DNA from: Dermanyssus gallinae
Lineage: Eukaryota; Arthropoda; Arachnida; Mesostigmata; Dermanyssidae
Assembly (NCBI GenBank): GCA_003439945.1
Contig: QVRM01001369.1
Span: forward strand, 1,036,001 to 1,100,000
DNA length: 64,000 bases
Direction of reading: 5' to 3'
Position 1 is the stretch's first letter; every line of letters begins with the position of its first letter. A program made the position numbers and the translations under genes. Shown here one piece after another: positions 55,180 to 64,000 of the stretch. The notes beneath the pieces were generated by a model that had not been told where the DNA came from, made no database searches, and saw only the letters and a list, made by a program, of their open reading frames with translations.

Positions 55180-57070
55180 AAAATCTCCGTTACCTTAGCG
55201 GACTCCGCCCTCGCCGCTTAAATTATCTCATTGGCAGCCAAGATGACAATAGTAATCCTTTGTTTCTTTCTCTGTATCGTCTTGACACTCTGACCATCAA
55301 CGGACAACTACCAGATTCCATATTGCCAATATTTTACGGAACTTCTCTTATTGCTGTCCAGAAGAAGGACGGCGGGATAAGACCAATTGCAGTTGAGCTT
55401 ACTCTACGAAGACTTTCTGGCAAAGTCCTCGTCAATGAATTAATCAAGGATATTTTTGAGTTAGTTGCCCCACTGCAACTTGGCTGTGGTATTAAGGGGG
55501 TACCGAAGTTGCCGTAAATGCCACTGCTGTGTACATGGAATTACACAGGGCAGCGAAACATGAAATGTTTGTAAAATTGAATTTCTAAAATGCCTCTAAC
55601 ATAATGCAAAGAGACAACATTTTAAACCGCATTCTATAAAACAGCGTGCCCCTGGGCTGTACGCCGCTACCTCGCTTCTCGTCCAACATTTATTGGAACC
55701 GGGAACCGTGGCTATCCTCTCCGACATTAGAAGGTCCAGGATTTCGAGGCTATCTCCGGCCTAAAGCTTAACGACAATAAATGTGAGCACCTCGTCTTAT
55801 CTTCTCTTACGGCGACCGAGAGGAAACAGCTACCGCAGTACGAGCAAAACTACCCAATGCCAAGAGGTTAACAGAGGAAAGCGTCAAATTGCTGGGTGTA
55901 CCATTCACTGATGCAGCAGTTGTGGGCGCTTTTCAAACGAAACTCGCAGATGCGAAACGGTAGTGCGGCAGATTAAAACATCTAGACGCACACCCAGTCT
56001 TGTACCTTCTACGGCAAAGCCTATCTACGTCTCGCCTACTTTACCTTTTCTACGATGTTCTCCCACGTAAAAGAAAGATGACCTAGTGTACGTTTTCGAC
56101 GAGCTCCCTCAAACGACACGTGGGCGTTTACTCAATGTGCGCCTAGGAGACAACGCATGGGCCCAAGCTACGCTGCCCGTCAGCGCAAGTGGCCTCGGTG
56201 TTCGCACAGTCAAGGATCTGGCCCTGTTGCGCTTCCTGGGCTTAACCATAGATTTAAACCACCTAATCGCTTTCATCGGCCCGGAAGGTACATCGGAGGT
56301 GAGCGAACGGGCTTCGCGTACGAGTCTGGACGAATTTGAAGCGCGATGGAGAGCTCTAAGAGTCTTTCCAACGGAAAAATCTCTCGATCGCATTGTAGCG
56401 AAGCGAAAACAGGCTTCGTTTTAAGTGCAAGTGCTTCTCTCGCGGCAACTAGGTACGATGCAGCACAGTAACATGCGGCATCGTGTCTGGTCTGCGGCTG
56501 GGGGAAAGGTCTGTGCCGCTCATCTTTGCAACCGGTGTCGATTCCCCGTATCAACAACAGGAGAATACGTTCTACGTACTGGCCTCCACCCACGACACTA
56601 CAAAATAAAGGACGTCGTCTGCTGTGCACCTGCCGGCCGTGAAAGAGCCATTAGGCCTTAGCGTCAACAGTTGGTTATGACCAGACGGTAAAACACAAAC
56701 TCTTCGGGAGAGAGGTCGCTTACTTGTACGGAACGTCACTGTATTATGTAGATTAGCCAGGAGCTTTGTTGCTTGAACTAGCCAGAAAGCTAGTGTATCT
56801 GCTCGTGTTGCGGGGGAGTTGGTGAAGTACAGAGAACTTAGTCCTTAGTTTATCGTCCAGCCATTCGCCATGAAAACCTATTGGCCATTGAACGTCAAAG
56901 TTTTTCAAAGAGTTTTGAAAAAGACCAAACACGGCCACCAAGATTCCTCGTTCTGAAGAGTACCTACTGCAGCGCGTATCGATCGAGCTTCAGCATGGAA
57001 ACGCGGCGTCAGTCAAAGGCTTCCTTCCCTCGTCCTTGACATGGTGGAAACATAAATGGCCAACAACCAA
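55180..57070 (+). pseudogene. RLE-family LINE, long decayed copy
   Basis: RT fingers GLRPRRLNYLIGSQDDNSNP, SLIAVQKKDGGIRPIAVELT and LRRLSGKVLVNELIKD (55230-55460); thumb LPVSASGLGVRTVKDLALLR (56178-56240); zinc-like CNRCRFPV (about 56527); and C-terminus YLLQRVSIELQHGNAASVKG (about 56960-57020). The catalytic YLDD and endonuclease regions are too damaged to read. Confidence 0.7.
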
Positions 57071-58390
57071 CTTTAGCTTCCCCCTCGAAATTGGAGGCCT
57101 ACTACCCATCAAGACGGAGGCCAAGTACTTGGAAGTGATTCGTGACACGGGTACACCGCATATCAAACCCTTTAACTGAAGTGTTGCTGGTCCTGACCCG
57201 CCTTCTCATCTGGGACTTGCTAACCTGAGAGCGCAGTAAGCGATACCTCGACGGGAAATCGGATTTCTGGAGAGCCAGGAAAGCAGCACCCGTGGGCAAA
57301 GGAGTAGGAGCACCATTTTCTGCACAACGTCAGGGGCAGATGAACTCGGCGACTCATCGCGAACGCTCGGCACAGTGCGACTGCCTTTGTGGAGAATTGA
57401 TCCATAGCGTTCCGCAGGTACATTAACAAATCAAATGATACACGATGAAGATTGGCAAAGCGAAAACGTACGTGTATGCGCTCTAGACCTCAAGGGACGC
57501 AGCCGACGTGGAGCACAGAGTGCTGCACTAGCGTTGCTGGCCAACTCGGAGTTGAGTAGAGGGGCCACAGGAGGTGCGGGAGGGGGTTGGGAGCAGCTAC
57601 GCACTACAGGACATTTTTGAATAGCCCTTCATGTCGAAGGTGTATTGGAGGGGCGCAGGGGCGTTAAAGCGCATGATTCCTTCTATATATTCGTTATATT
57701 AATTAAATAGTCTGTGTAAAAAACATAGGGAGCATTATTAAGAAGCGGATATTGACCCACATGCCCCCGCAATAGAGAACGCTCATTTTAAATGCTTTGA
57801 AAGATATGCCATCGCATGGCTTGTTGCTTGCTTGCCCAAACGGCCGATATAGATAGTTAGCGGCGACTCTACCCGCTTCCCTGGCCTCAGGTGAAAATTT
57901 TGCGGGTCATTCATAACCATCTTTTACAGGAACGGTTTTAAAGCCTTTAGTCGCCGCGCCGCTTAGTTTATTTACCCACTTGCGGAGTAAGTTTATTGAG
58001 ATGCTAATTTTATGCATAATTATAACGGAAAATTACTATTACTGCAACCAGCTCGTATCTGTTGTTTGACGTGATGAGCATGTGCGTTGTATTATGTTAC
58101 ACGATCTTGCTTAGGAGCATTGAGTGAGCTGCATTAAGCTAATGAAATTCAGGTCATACTTTACATACACTGTGGCGCCTCTACCTAGCTCACATGGTGT
58201 GACACAATGAAATAATTAGAAGAATAAGTAATCAAGGGAGGCCTGACAACACTTGAACCGGCGTTTAAACTAACTCTAAATTTATAAACGTATACCCTAA
58301 ATTGCCCGATTATATTCTGACGGACTCCAGTAACAGCGGGTATCAACTGTATAAGAGCATCTAGTGTATCAAATAAAGAGGCGTGTGTCG
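57071..58390. other. No recognised gene
   Basis: A short frame at 57435-57620 (LKGRSRRGAQSAALALLANS) has no family resemblance. The rest is ordinary AT-rich intergenic sequence. Confidence 0.35.
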
Positions 58391-58736
58391 AAAGCCAAAC
58401 ACTATTCCGCCCACATTCCACCAAATACACAATAAAACCTTGTTTGCGTGTATGTCCTCTTTGGGCTGGGTGACGGAGGTGCCAGGTTCACTTGACCAGA
58501 ACCTTTTCCTGACAGGAGAGTCATAGAAGACCCATTTTTCATCGCAGGTCACAAAACGATCGAAAAAAGGCAAATTTTAATGCCTGCTGAGCAGAGAAGT
58601 GCAGACGCGCATGCGCGTCATCTTGTTGAAGTCGCTGAGTTCGTGAGATACCCATTTGCACAGCCTGCGTTGCACTCAGTCCATTTTTAAACTCATGGAG
58701 TAGAATCGCCCGAATTTGGCTTTTTTCTACCTCCAT
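58361..58736 (-). pseudogene. Mariner transposase remnant, internally deleted
   Basis: The N-terminus EVEKSQIRAILLHEFKNGLS is joined, after loss of most of the DNA-binding region, to FFDRFVTCDEKWVFYDSPVR (first catalytic D) and KVLLCIWWNVGGIV. It stops before the second aspartate. The EKSQIRAI...FK start recalls mori/maT-type mariners and differs from the intact mariner at 5.2-6.4 kb. Confidence 0.75.
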
Positions 58737-58971
58737 TTTGCAGCACTTTTACGAACAAACGGCTAAACAGATTTCAAAATGGTTGAGACCAGCAGATTCC
58801 CCGCTCTTTTTCACATGAAAACAACAAAGAGTGAGCCAATGATCTATGTCTAGGCGCCGGGGCGGGCGCTGTGAAAGCCGCGCAAGCGCCAATCCGAAAA
58901 GATTTTTTTGTAGACCCTAGAGACATAACGCGGGACAATGTAGCTAAATTAGATCCTTGAATCGTTCAAGC

Positions 58972-59137
58972 CCGGTGGCGTGGTGCATTCATGTGCACCT
59001 CGCGATCGGAGAAGACACATAGGTGCACGGATTCGAGTCCCACCGTTGTACAATTGTATTTATGGGTCCGTCTCACGAAGCAATGCGAAAGTCCCGTGGA
59101 CGTTAAATGTTGGCTGAGGGTCAGCCCAAAAACGTTA
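58972..59137 (+). repeat. SINE family B, copy 4
   Basis: Head GCCCGGTGGCGTGGTGCATT, CCTCGCGATCGGAG, B box GGATTCGAGTCCC, and the 3' end GTTGGCTGAGGGTCAGCCC with a GGCTGA/TCAGCC stem and an A-run. Full length. Confidence 0.78.
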
Positions 59138-61175
59138 GCATCCTTGAACCAAAATGTAGGCGTGAACGTCTAAGTCACTCCGATAATTACTGTCACGCAT
59201 GTATATGCAAATAGTTACATTTTATATATGTATATAGTATGTATCTTATTTTATTTTATGTATATTCCTATATTTTAAATGCCACACTATATGTGTGATA
59301 ATAAAATAAATTAATGTGAATAAATGCACATTGTACAATTTATTTATTTATTTAAAGCACCCTGTTTGGGTATGTAAATATAAACATTATATGTATGACA
59401 AAAATGGTAAAAATTGTTTATGAGTATTCTCGCTGGAGCTGAGACAGCGACACGGTTTCATTACAGTCGGGTAGGTGAAACAGGCGACATGGACCGCCAC
59501 AAGAACGGCATTTGCCGTCCTCCTTGGGTTCATGAAACTCAGCAGACCGATGATGATATCCATGAACACTGTAACGGATGGTGAGGTGACGACATAGGCG
59601 GAGAGACTTCTTTCAGGCATGGTTAGTCATAGCTGGGGATGAATAAAATTCTCTAGGAATTAGATAAATTTTTTTTAAAAATATTCGTGCCGAAACGTTT
59701 CCAGGGCGACTGTCTGCGGTAAACTAAAGCGGTATACGAGTTCATCGATAAATTATTATATTGAGCCCGCGAGCATGTATACTAATCGGTTGTGCGAATT
59801 TGACGGAAGGCCAAGTACTCGCATTAAGAAAGATGGCGCAATAAGTGCTTTTATACAACGCTCAGTTAAATGTTGTGAATAGGCTGTTCCTCGAGACAAA
59901 AAAATTACCACGAGATAGCAAAATATTTCAACGAACTGCACTTGCTCGCCATGCAGTCAAGTGTGCAAAGCGCAGCCTGCAGGTCAGTACGGATTCTGCA
60001 GATCATCTGCGTTAAGCAGGATCATAACTGTTGAGTGTCGCTCTTTCATAAAGAGTGGCAGATCGCTGAGTAACGTTATTAATAACAATGGGCTAAGATT
60101 GTCGCCTTGCGGATACCCAGTCGTCTGATCAAACGTCGTATCCTCGCACAGAATGTCATCGAGGCGTCTTGTTAGTAGTAGAGTAGTTTGTAGACAACTC
60201 CTTTTCGATATCGGCCACCACGGGGAGAGGTACGCAGGGCCCCCTTTTCCTTTTGGGATTACCTTGAGAAGGCATTCATACTACTTGGCTGGCAGAGCGC
60301 CTTCAGAGAAGCATCGACTAAAAGAGACTGCCATGTAGGCACGAGAAGACGTCCCTGCCGAAGGTGTTCATTCCTTATAAGATCTGGCAACATTGACTTC
60401 GTTTAGACTAAGCGGTCCATCAAGAGCCTCAGCGATAACTCTCTCGGGAGCTTCGAGCTCGTATGATATACGAGTTTCAACAGGTATCCGCGTGGGCGAA
60501 TACTGCTTGAAAGTGGCCCAGAAGGTTTTCAAATGGAATTAGACGGCTCGTAAAGTTGTAAGGCTGTCGTGTGATTGAGTAAATAACCGCCGCAGCTGAG
60601 TCATAGGACGATTGTTGAAGGACTTTAAGTAGAACCTGCCTCAGTGCAAAGCAATCTCTATCGTACCAGCGCGGAAAGCGCCGCATATTTAGTGGCGATT
60701 TAAAAGCTGAATTTATAAGGACGCTGGTGACCTTAGCTACTGTCTCATCAAGGGAGCCGCGATGTAGTCTATCAGGGCTAGACGAATTGTGGGTGACGAA
60801 AAGGTTACAACATTATTCTCTGAGTAGAGCAGGTTCATGTTTCCAAGGTGTGGACCAGTAAGAACAGATACGCCACCTGTGGAACGACCGCGAGCGACTC
60901 GTTGAGAGCAACAATGGAAACTATAATACCCCGGGGATATCGAAACGTTGGACGGAAAATGTTTCTGTCAGGACAACGACGTCAAATCCTGATAATTATT
61001 TACATAATCCAGATTTTCTTATGCTTTGAAATCCTTTGCAGTTAAATTGGCATATCACTAGTTGTTGTTGCGTTTGTTGTGACCCCTTGCCTTTGGACTC
61101 TAGTACTATGAGAAAGACACTGAAAGCACCGTAAATTCTGAATCAGGGTGTTTTGCCTTTAAGCACTCAGGGAAG

Positions 61176-61490
61176 CTACGAACGGCTGATAACATTTTGG
61201 TACCTGCTGGTCTTTTCGGTATCAAAGTCTACCATTGCCCGTTTTAGTATATCTTCCGTCGATTGACCTGATGAGTTGATAACTTTGATGTTGTCAATGT
61301 CCAACTTTTTGGGAAAGAGGGAGCGGAGTTTCTTCTGGAACAGCTTGACATCGTCTCCGATATGCAAGACACGCTTATGTTTCCGAGCAGGCTCCGTGTC
61401 GGCTGCAGTTGGTGAGCCAGCTAACGATGGGGTTGAAGTAGATTGTGCCGAGTGTTGTAGTTCTTCAATAAGTTGATTCTGTTGTATCAT
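61176..61490 (-). pseudogene. PHD-LINE ORF1, middle part
   Basis: An open stretch with a predicted-helix start (QQNQLIEELQHSAQS), a Ser/Pro/Ala linker and VLHIGDDVKLFQKKLRSLFP. It continues the frame of the PHD-like segment after a frameshift near 61500. Function unknown; ORF1 proteins of this type bind nucleic acid or hold an esterase-like fold in some CR1-group elements. Confidence 0.45.
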
Positions 61491-61590
61491 TTTATTCTCG
61501 AGTTGAGCGATGTGGCGGAAGATTCTGCCAAAGCCGACGACGACGGACTCAATCTAGTGTCGGTAAATAGCAGGTTCATGCATTGATATA

Positions 61591-61788
61591 TCACGCCGCC
61601 TCGGTCCACATTGAATTTTTTCCGCCGGCAAGTCGACAAATTAGGCAGTTCCACGGTTGTAATATCGCGCCTGCTTGCCGCGTGCATGATGTATGGAACC
61701 TGTCCATGCACGAAGCACATTGGAGTGATACAGAATCGAATTTTGCGCCTGTACGGCAGACGAAGTAGATATCACCTACATGAGCCAT
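61591..61788 (-). pseudogene. PHD-LINE ORF1, PHD-like finger
   Basis: Begins MAHVGDIYFVCRTGAKFDSV and contains LQCASCMDRFHTSCTRQ, then PWNCLICRLAGG, i.e. CX2C...HX2C...CX2C with W two residues before the last C pair, as in PHD fingers. It is cut by a stop after WTEAA. Confidence 0.6.
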
Positions 61789-61922
61789 GATTTTATTACT
61801 GACTAGCTATTACTCGTAAAGACAAAATCACTGCAGCCGCTAATATTGTGTCAATAGTATACAGCAGCGTAGAAGCGCTACAAAATAAAAATGCTCTTTA
61901 AAAAAATGAAATACTTTCTTTT

Positions 61923-61992
61923 TTACCTGGTGTTTAAACCAGGGACCTCTCTTAAGTAAGCTGAGACCCTACCGCTCAGCCAAATCGTCACT
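61923..61992 (-). repeat. tRNA-like remnant with A-rich tail
   Basis: The minus strand reads TGACGATTTGGCTGAGCGGT, then CCTGGTTTAAACACCAGG (a perfect T-arm-like stem) and an A-run. The D and anticodon arms fold poorly. It is likely a tRNA-derived retrocopy rather than a working tRNA. Confidence 0.45.
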
Positions 61993-62719
61993 TGCTTTTG
62001 GTGACTGACGATATCCAATAGGACCTTTAACCAGGTGTGGTTTTGGAAGTAATGTAAAATTTAAATTCCAAGAGGTAATTTCTACTTGAAACGCATACAC
62101 TCACTGAAACGTTTCACGTTGGTGCAAAACATAGGCAAGCTAAGTGCGTGCTACTATCTGCGCTAGTACAGTTTTCCAAAAAAACAGTAAGAGCAATGGA
62201 TTTGATCTAGAACGCTCTAAGAACAGTGTTAATTTTTGCGGTACAACTTTGCTTTAAAAACACAGATTAACGGAGCACATGCAAAACCCGACCGCCCGGC
62301 AGTTGCTATCAGATGTTCTATAAAATTAAACAATTTTACCACAAACAGCTGTTCAGTGCGTATTCTGTACTATTGATCTAATCACGTAAACCCTGACAAT
62401 TTCCATAATGGCCTAAGTATACTGCCACCTATTGTGCATCTTATTCAGTCTCATATTTCTGTATTTAATTTACTACGCCGACAAGCCGATAACTCACAGC
62501 AATTTATGTCAAATTTTGCCTTGATTTGCTACCAATTTTGCTCAGTAATTCCTTAGGGCCGCTTATTTGGAGACCTAAGACATAAGCCACGGCGAATACA
62601 GTCGTAGATATGGCCAATTTAGCCAGTAGCAAACATCGGAAGCGATGTAGATTTCGTACGTAGTAGGTTTAAGCGGACGTAGGCTTCCTTTTTTTGATCC
62701 TCACACAACCTCACCGCCC
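61993..62719. other. 3' flank of STE24-B
   Basis: No gene recognised; contains the expected 3' UTR of STE24-B. I see no unambiguous AATAAA near the stop codon. Confidence 0.4.
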
Positions 62720-62947
62720 TTACGTCCAGTCGTAACTGCGTTCGTGCAACATCCGTCTCGGGTAGCTGGAAGGTGGCAAAGTTCGGCCTGCTGTCAGGTG
62801 ACAGCGGGAAAGACCTGAACGACCGCCGAAATCGCCTCGAAGGATCTCGATGCGCCGTGGCAGTGGAGGGTGCGAGTCAAACCACCATGAATACAGCGGA
62901 TCGGACAAAGGGAAGTTAAGGCTATCCATATTCATTGTGATCACCGC
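62720..62947 (-). CDS. Ste24: STE24-B terminal exon
   Basis: Acceptor TTTACAG. Encodes AVITMNMDSLNFPLSDPLYS, WWFDSHPPLPRRIEILRG, then a tail of different sequence (ending RSYDWT and stop) from that of STE24-A. The core is nearly identical, the tail diverged. Confidence 0.9.
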   Translation of the reverse strand, partial: AVITMNMDSLNFPLSDPLYSWWFDSHPPLPRRIEILRGDFGGRSGLSRCHLTAGRTLPPSSYPRRMLHERSYDWT

Positions 62948-64000
62948 CTGTAAAGAACGTCAGCCAACGGTGTTAAATCTAGAGTACGCGAGGCCCCAGC
63001 CGACAGGAACAGAGAAGTATAAAATATCACATTTCTAAATCAAATTGAATAATATTGTACCTCTCAAGTATAAGCCGCACAATCAGAAAAAGAAAAAAAA
63101 CGTTTGACCAATTAAAAAGTATACTTCGGTCGTTACTATGCGCCATCGACAAAGAATGATTATCACAATTCTCACTTCTTATGCTGCCACTACAAATCGT
63201 ACTGCCGCATATAGATCTTCGACACCGCCCGAGTTTGTTTATCTTCTTTAATTCTAAGTTCTGTTTTCATTGATTTCAACGATGCCATTTGGCATCATGG
63301 ACTCTTTGAGATTGCGTTTTGTATCGCGGCAAATATTTAAATCAATGTGTGTAGGTCTTGTACGTCGGTGAACGCACTGATACTGAGCATGCTAAAAGCG
63401 GCAGCAACAAAAACGATATGATGCACTTTATGGTACGCGGAGGAGCTAAGGTTTTTTTAGCAAACAATTTACTGACCCGCTCCATGTAGGGGCCCTGCTG
63501 CATACTGTATACGAACTTGTCCGCATCCGTCTCGCACTTTCGCTTGTAGCATGTCTTCAGGAAGGCCGCGATCTGAGTAAGAGCGCAAATATATAATCAG
63601 TAATATTCGTCGTATCTTCTTCAAGTTTATCGAACCTCAAAAAGTACTAATTGGTGGTTAGATAACGAGGTTATCGAAACGAGTTGGCACGTCATGTACA
63701 ATTCTGGCCAAAATGTTTGATCTTGTACAAAAAGAGTGCACGACAAGAAACAATAGCACGTATATATGTGGCAGGAAATTGCATATTTACGCCGCATTAG
63801 CAGAAAACAGACAACCTTAGAGAGGCATTGACACACAATAAATGGGAGTTGATATTCACAAAAAAAATGTAGCCGTCACTTTTTGCATCAGTTTTATAAA
63901 TAAATTGAATCTGTCATCAAGTTCATCATTACTATATTAGGTGGCCAACTAAAGTACACTTCTCGCGCAAAAAGCAACATTAATGTGAATGTATGAGGTC
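62720..64000 (-). CDS. Ste24: STE24-B: second CAAX prenyl protease 1, last two exons (partial)
   Basis: A paralogue of STE24-A whose 5' part lies beyond the right edge. Exons 63572-63477 and 62947-62720 encode about 107 residues including the third zinc-ligand motif and the SHPP block. Splice phases and the 96-base length of the penultimate exon are the same as in STE24-A. Its last intron is 529 bases against 2471 in STE24-A, which has gained a SINE, a TA tract and a LINE. The two genes lie head-to-tail on the same strand, so a tandem duplication is the simplest explanation. Function presumably the same protease activity; the unseen HExxH exon is needed to confirm it. Confidence 0.85.
63477..63572 (-). 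CDS. Ste24: STE24-B penultimate exon, third zinc ligand
   Basis: Acceptor TTACTCAG, donor GTCAGT. Encodes CYKRKCETDADKFVYSMQQG: ETDAD is the ExxxD motif, and CYKRKCE aligns exactly with GYKRKCE of STE24-A. Confidence 0.88.

Larger units (their letters stand above)
59390..61790 (-). mobile_element. PHD-finger LINE, nearly complete but decayed
   Basis: Order on the minus strand: ORF1 (61788-61176) with a PHD-like finger (CASCMDRFHTSC...WNCLIC) and HKRVLHIGDDVKLFQKKLRS; endonuclease remnant GGVSVLTGPHLGN (about 60880-60840); linker MRRFPRWYDRDCFALRQVLL (60686-60620); RT blocks CLLKVIPKGKGG and WWPISKRS (about 60275-60195), TTGYPQGDNLSPLLLITLLS (about 60128-60070) and MILLNADDLQNPY (about 60030, catalytic ADD); EQVQFVEIFCYLVV; thumb RVLGLPSNSHNRLVYMLAGS (about 59820-59765); and a hydrophobic 3' segment. 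The copies at 28.0-29.6, 34.4-35.6 and 16.3-17.7 kb share these words. Confidence 0.65.

Noticed and set aside
61923..61992. Functional tRNA on the minus strand
   Set aside because: Only the T-arm folds well; D and anticodon arms are defective and an A-run follows.

Overview
This is animal nuclear DNA: spliced genes with GT-AG introns, tRNA-derived SINEs, many degraded non-LTR retrotransposons (LINEs), two complete Tc1/mariner elements and long (TA)n and (TAA)n microsatellites. R1- and R2-clade LINEs, a mellifera/capitata-like mariner and tandem STE24 genes (a tandem STE24 cluster is also known in Drosophila) suggest an arthropod. The LINE repertoire reminds me of ticks, but the species is an inference I cannot prove.

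The only host genes I can support are on the minus strand and encode type I CAAX prenyl proteases (STE24/ZMPSTE24, M48 zinc metallopeptidases). STE24-A is complete: ten coding exons between 45588 and 21287, all with canonical splice sites and compatible phases, giving 533 residues with HEMGH and the EIEAD third zinc ligand. STE24-B enters from the right edge; only its last two exons (63572-63477 and 62947-62720) are inside. The same splice phases and exon positions show a tandem duplication.

Left part (1-21 kb): no host gene is recognised. It holds a dispersed coding-like repeat (here called X) at 1.08-1.96 kb; a complete Tc3-like transposon (3221-4859); a complete mariner (5143-6419); and a second X copy split by an R1-like LINE (8537 to about 13988, with a 26-bp minisatellite at its 5' end) and by a second LINE (about 14096-16027). 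Then come a decayed PHD-family LINE (16.3-17.7 kb), a roughly 1-kb foldback palindrome (18.29-19.29 kb) and a 5'-truncated R2-like LINE (19.3-20.9 kb).

Middle part (21-45.6 kb): STE24-A, with introns packed with transposon debris. The most frequent is a LINE family with a YLDDG reverse transcriptase and a C-terminal RPD-X13-D restriction-like endonuclease (RLE), several copies of which abut (TAA)n tracts. There are also copies of two SINE families, CR1/L2-like fragments and a LINE family whose first ORF encodes a PHD-like finger.

Right part (45.6-64 kb): a CR1-like LINE (47.8-49.5 kb); a CpG- and CAG/AAC-rich low-complexity tract (49.6-51.6 kb) that could hold a first exon or promoter; a head-to-tail series of RLE LINE copies (51.7-57.1 kb) with an intervening gag fragment; a mariner remnant; a SINE; a nearly complete PHD-family LINE (59.4-61.8 kb); and the 3' end of STE24-B.
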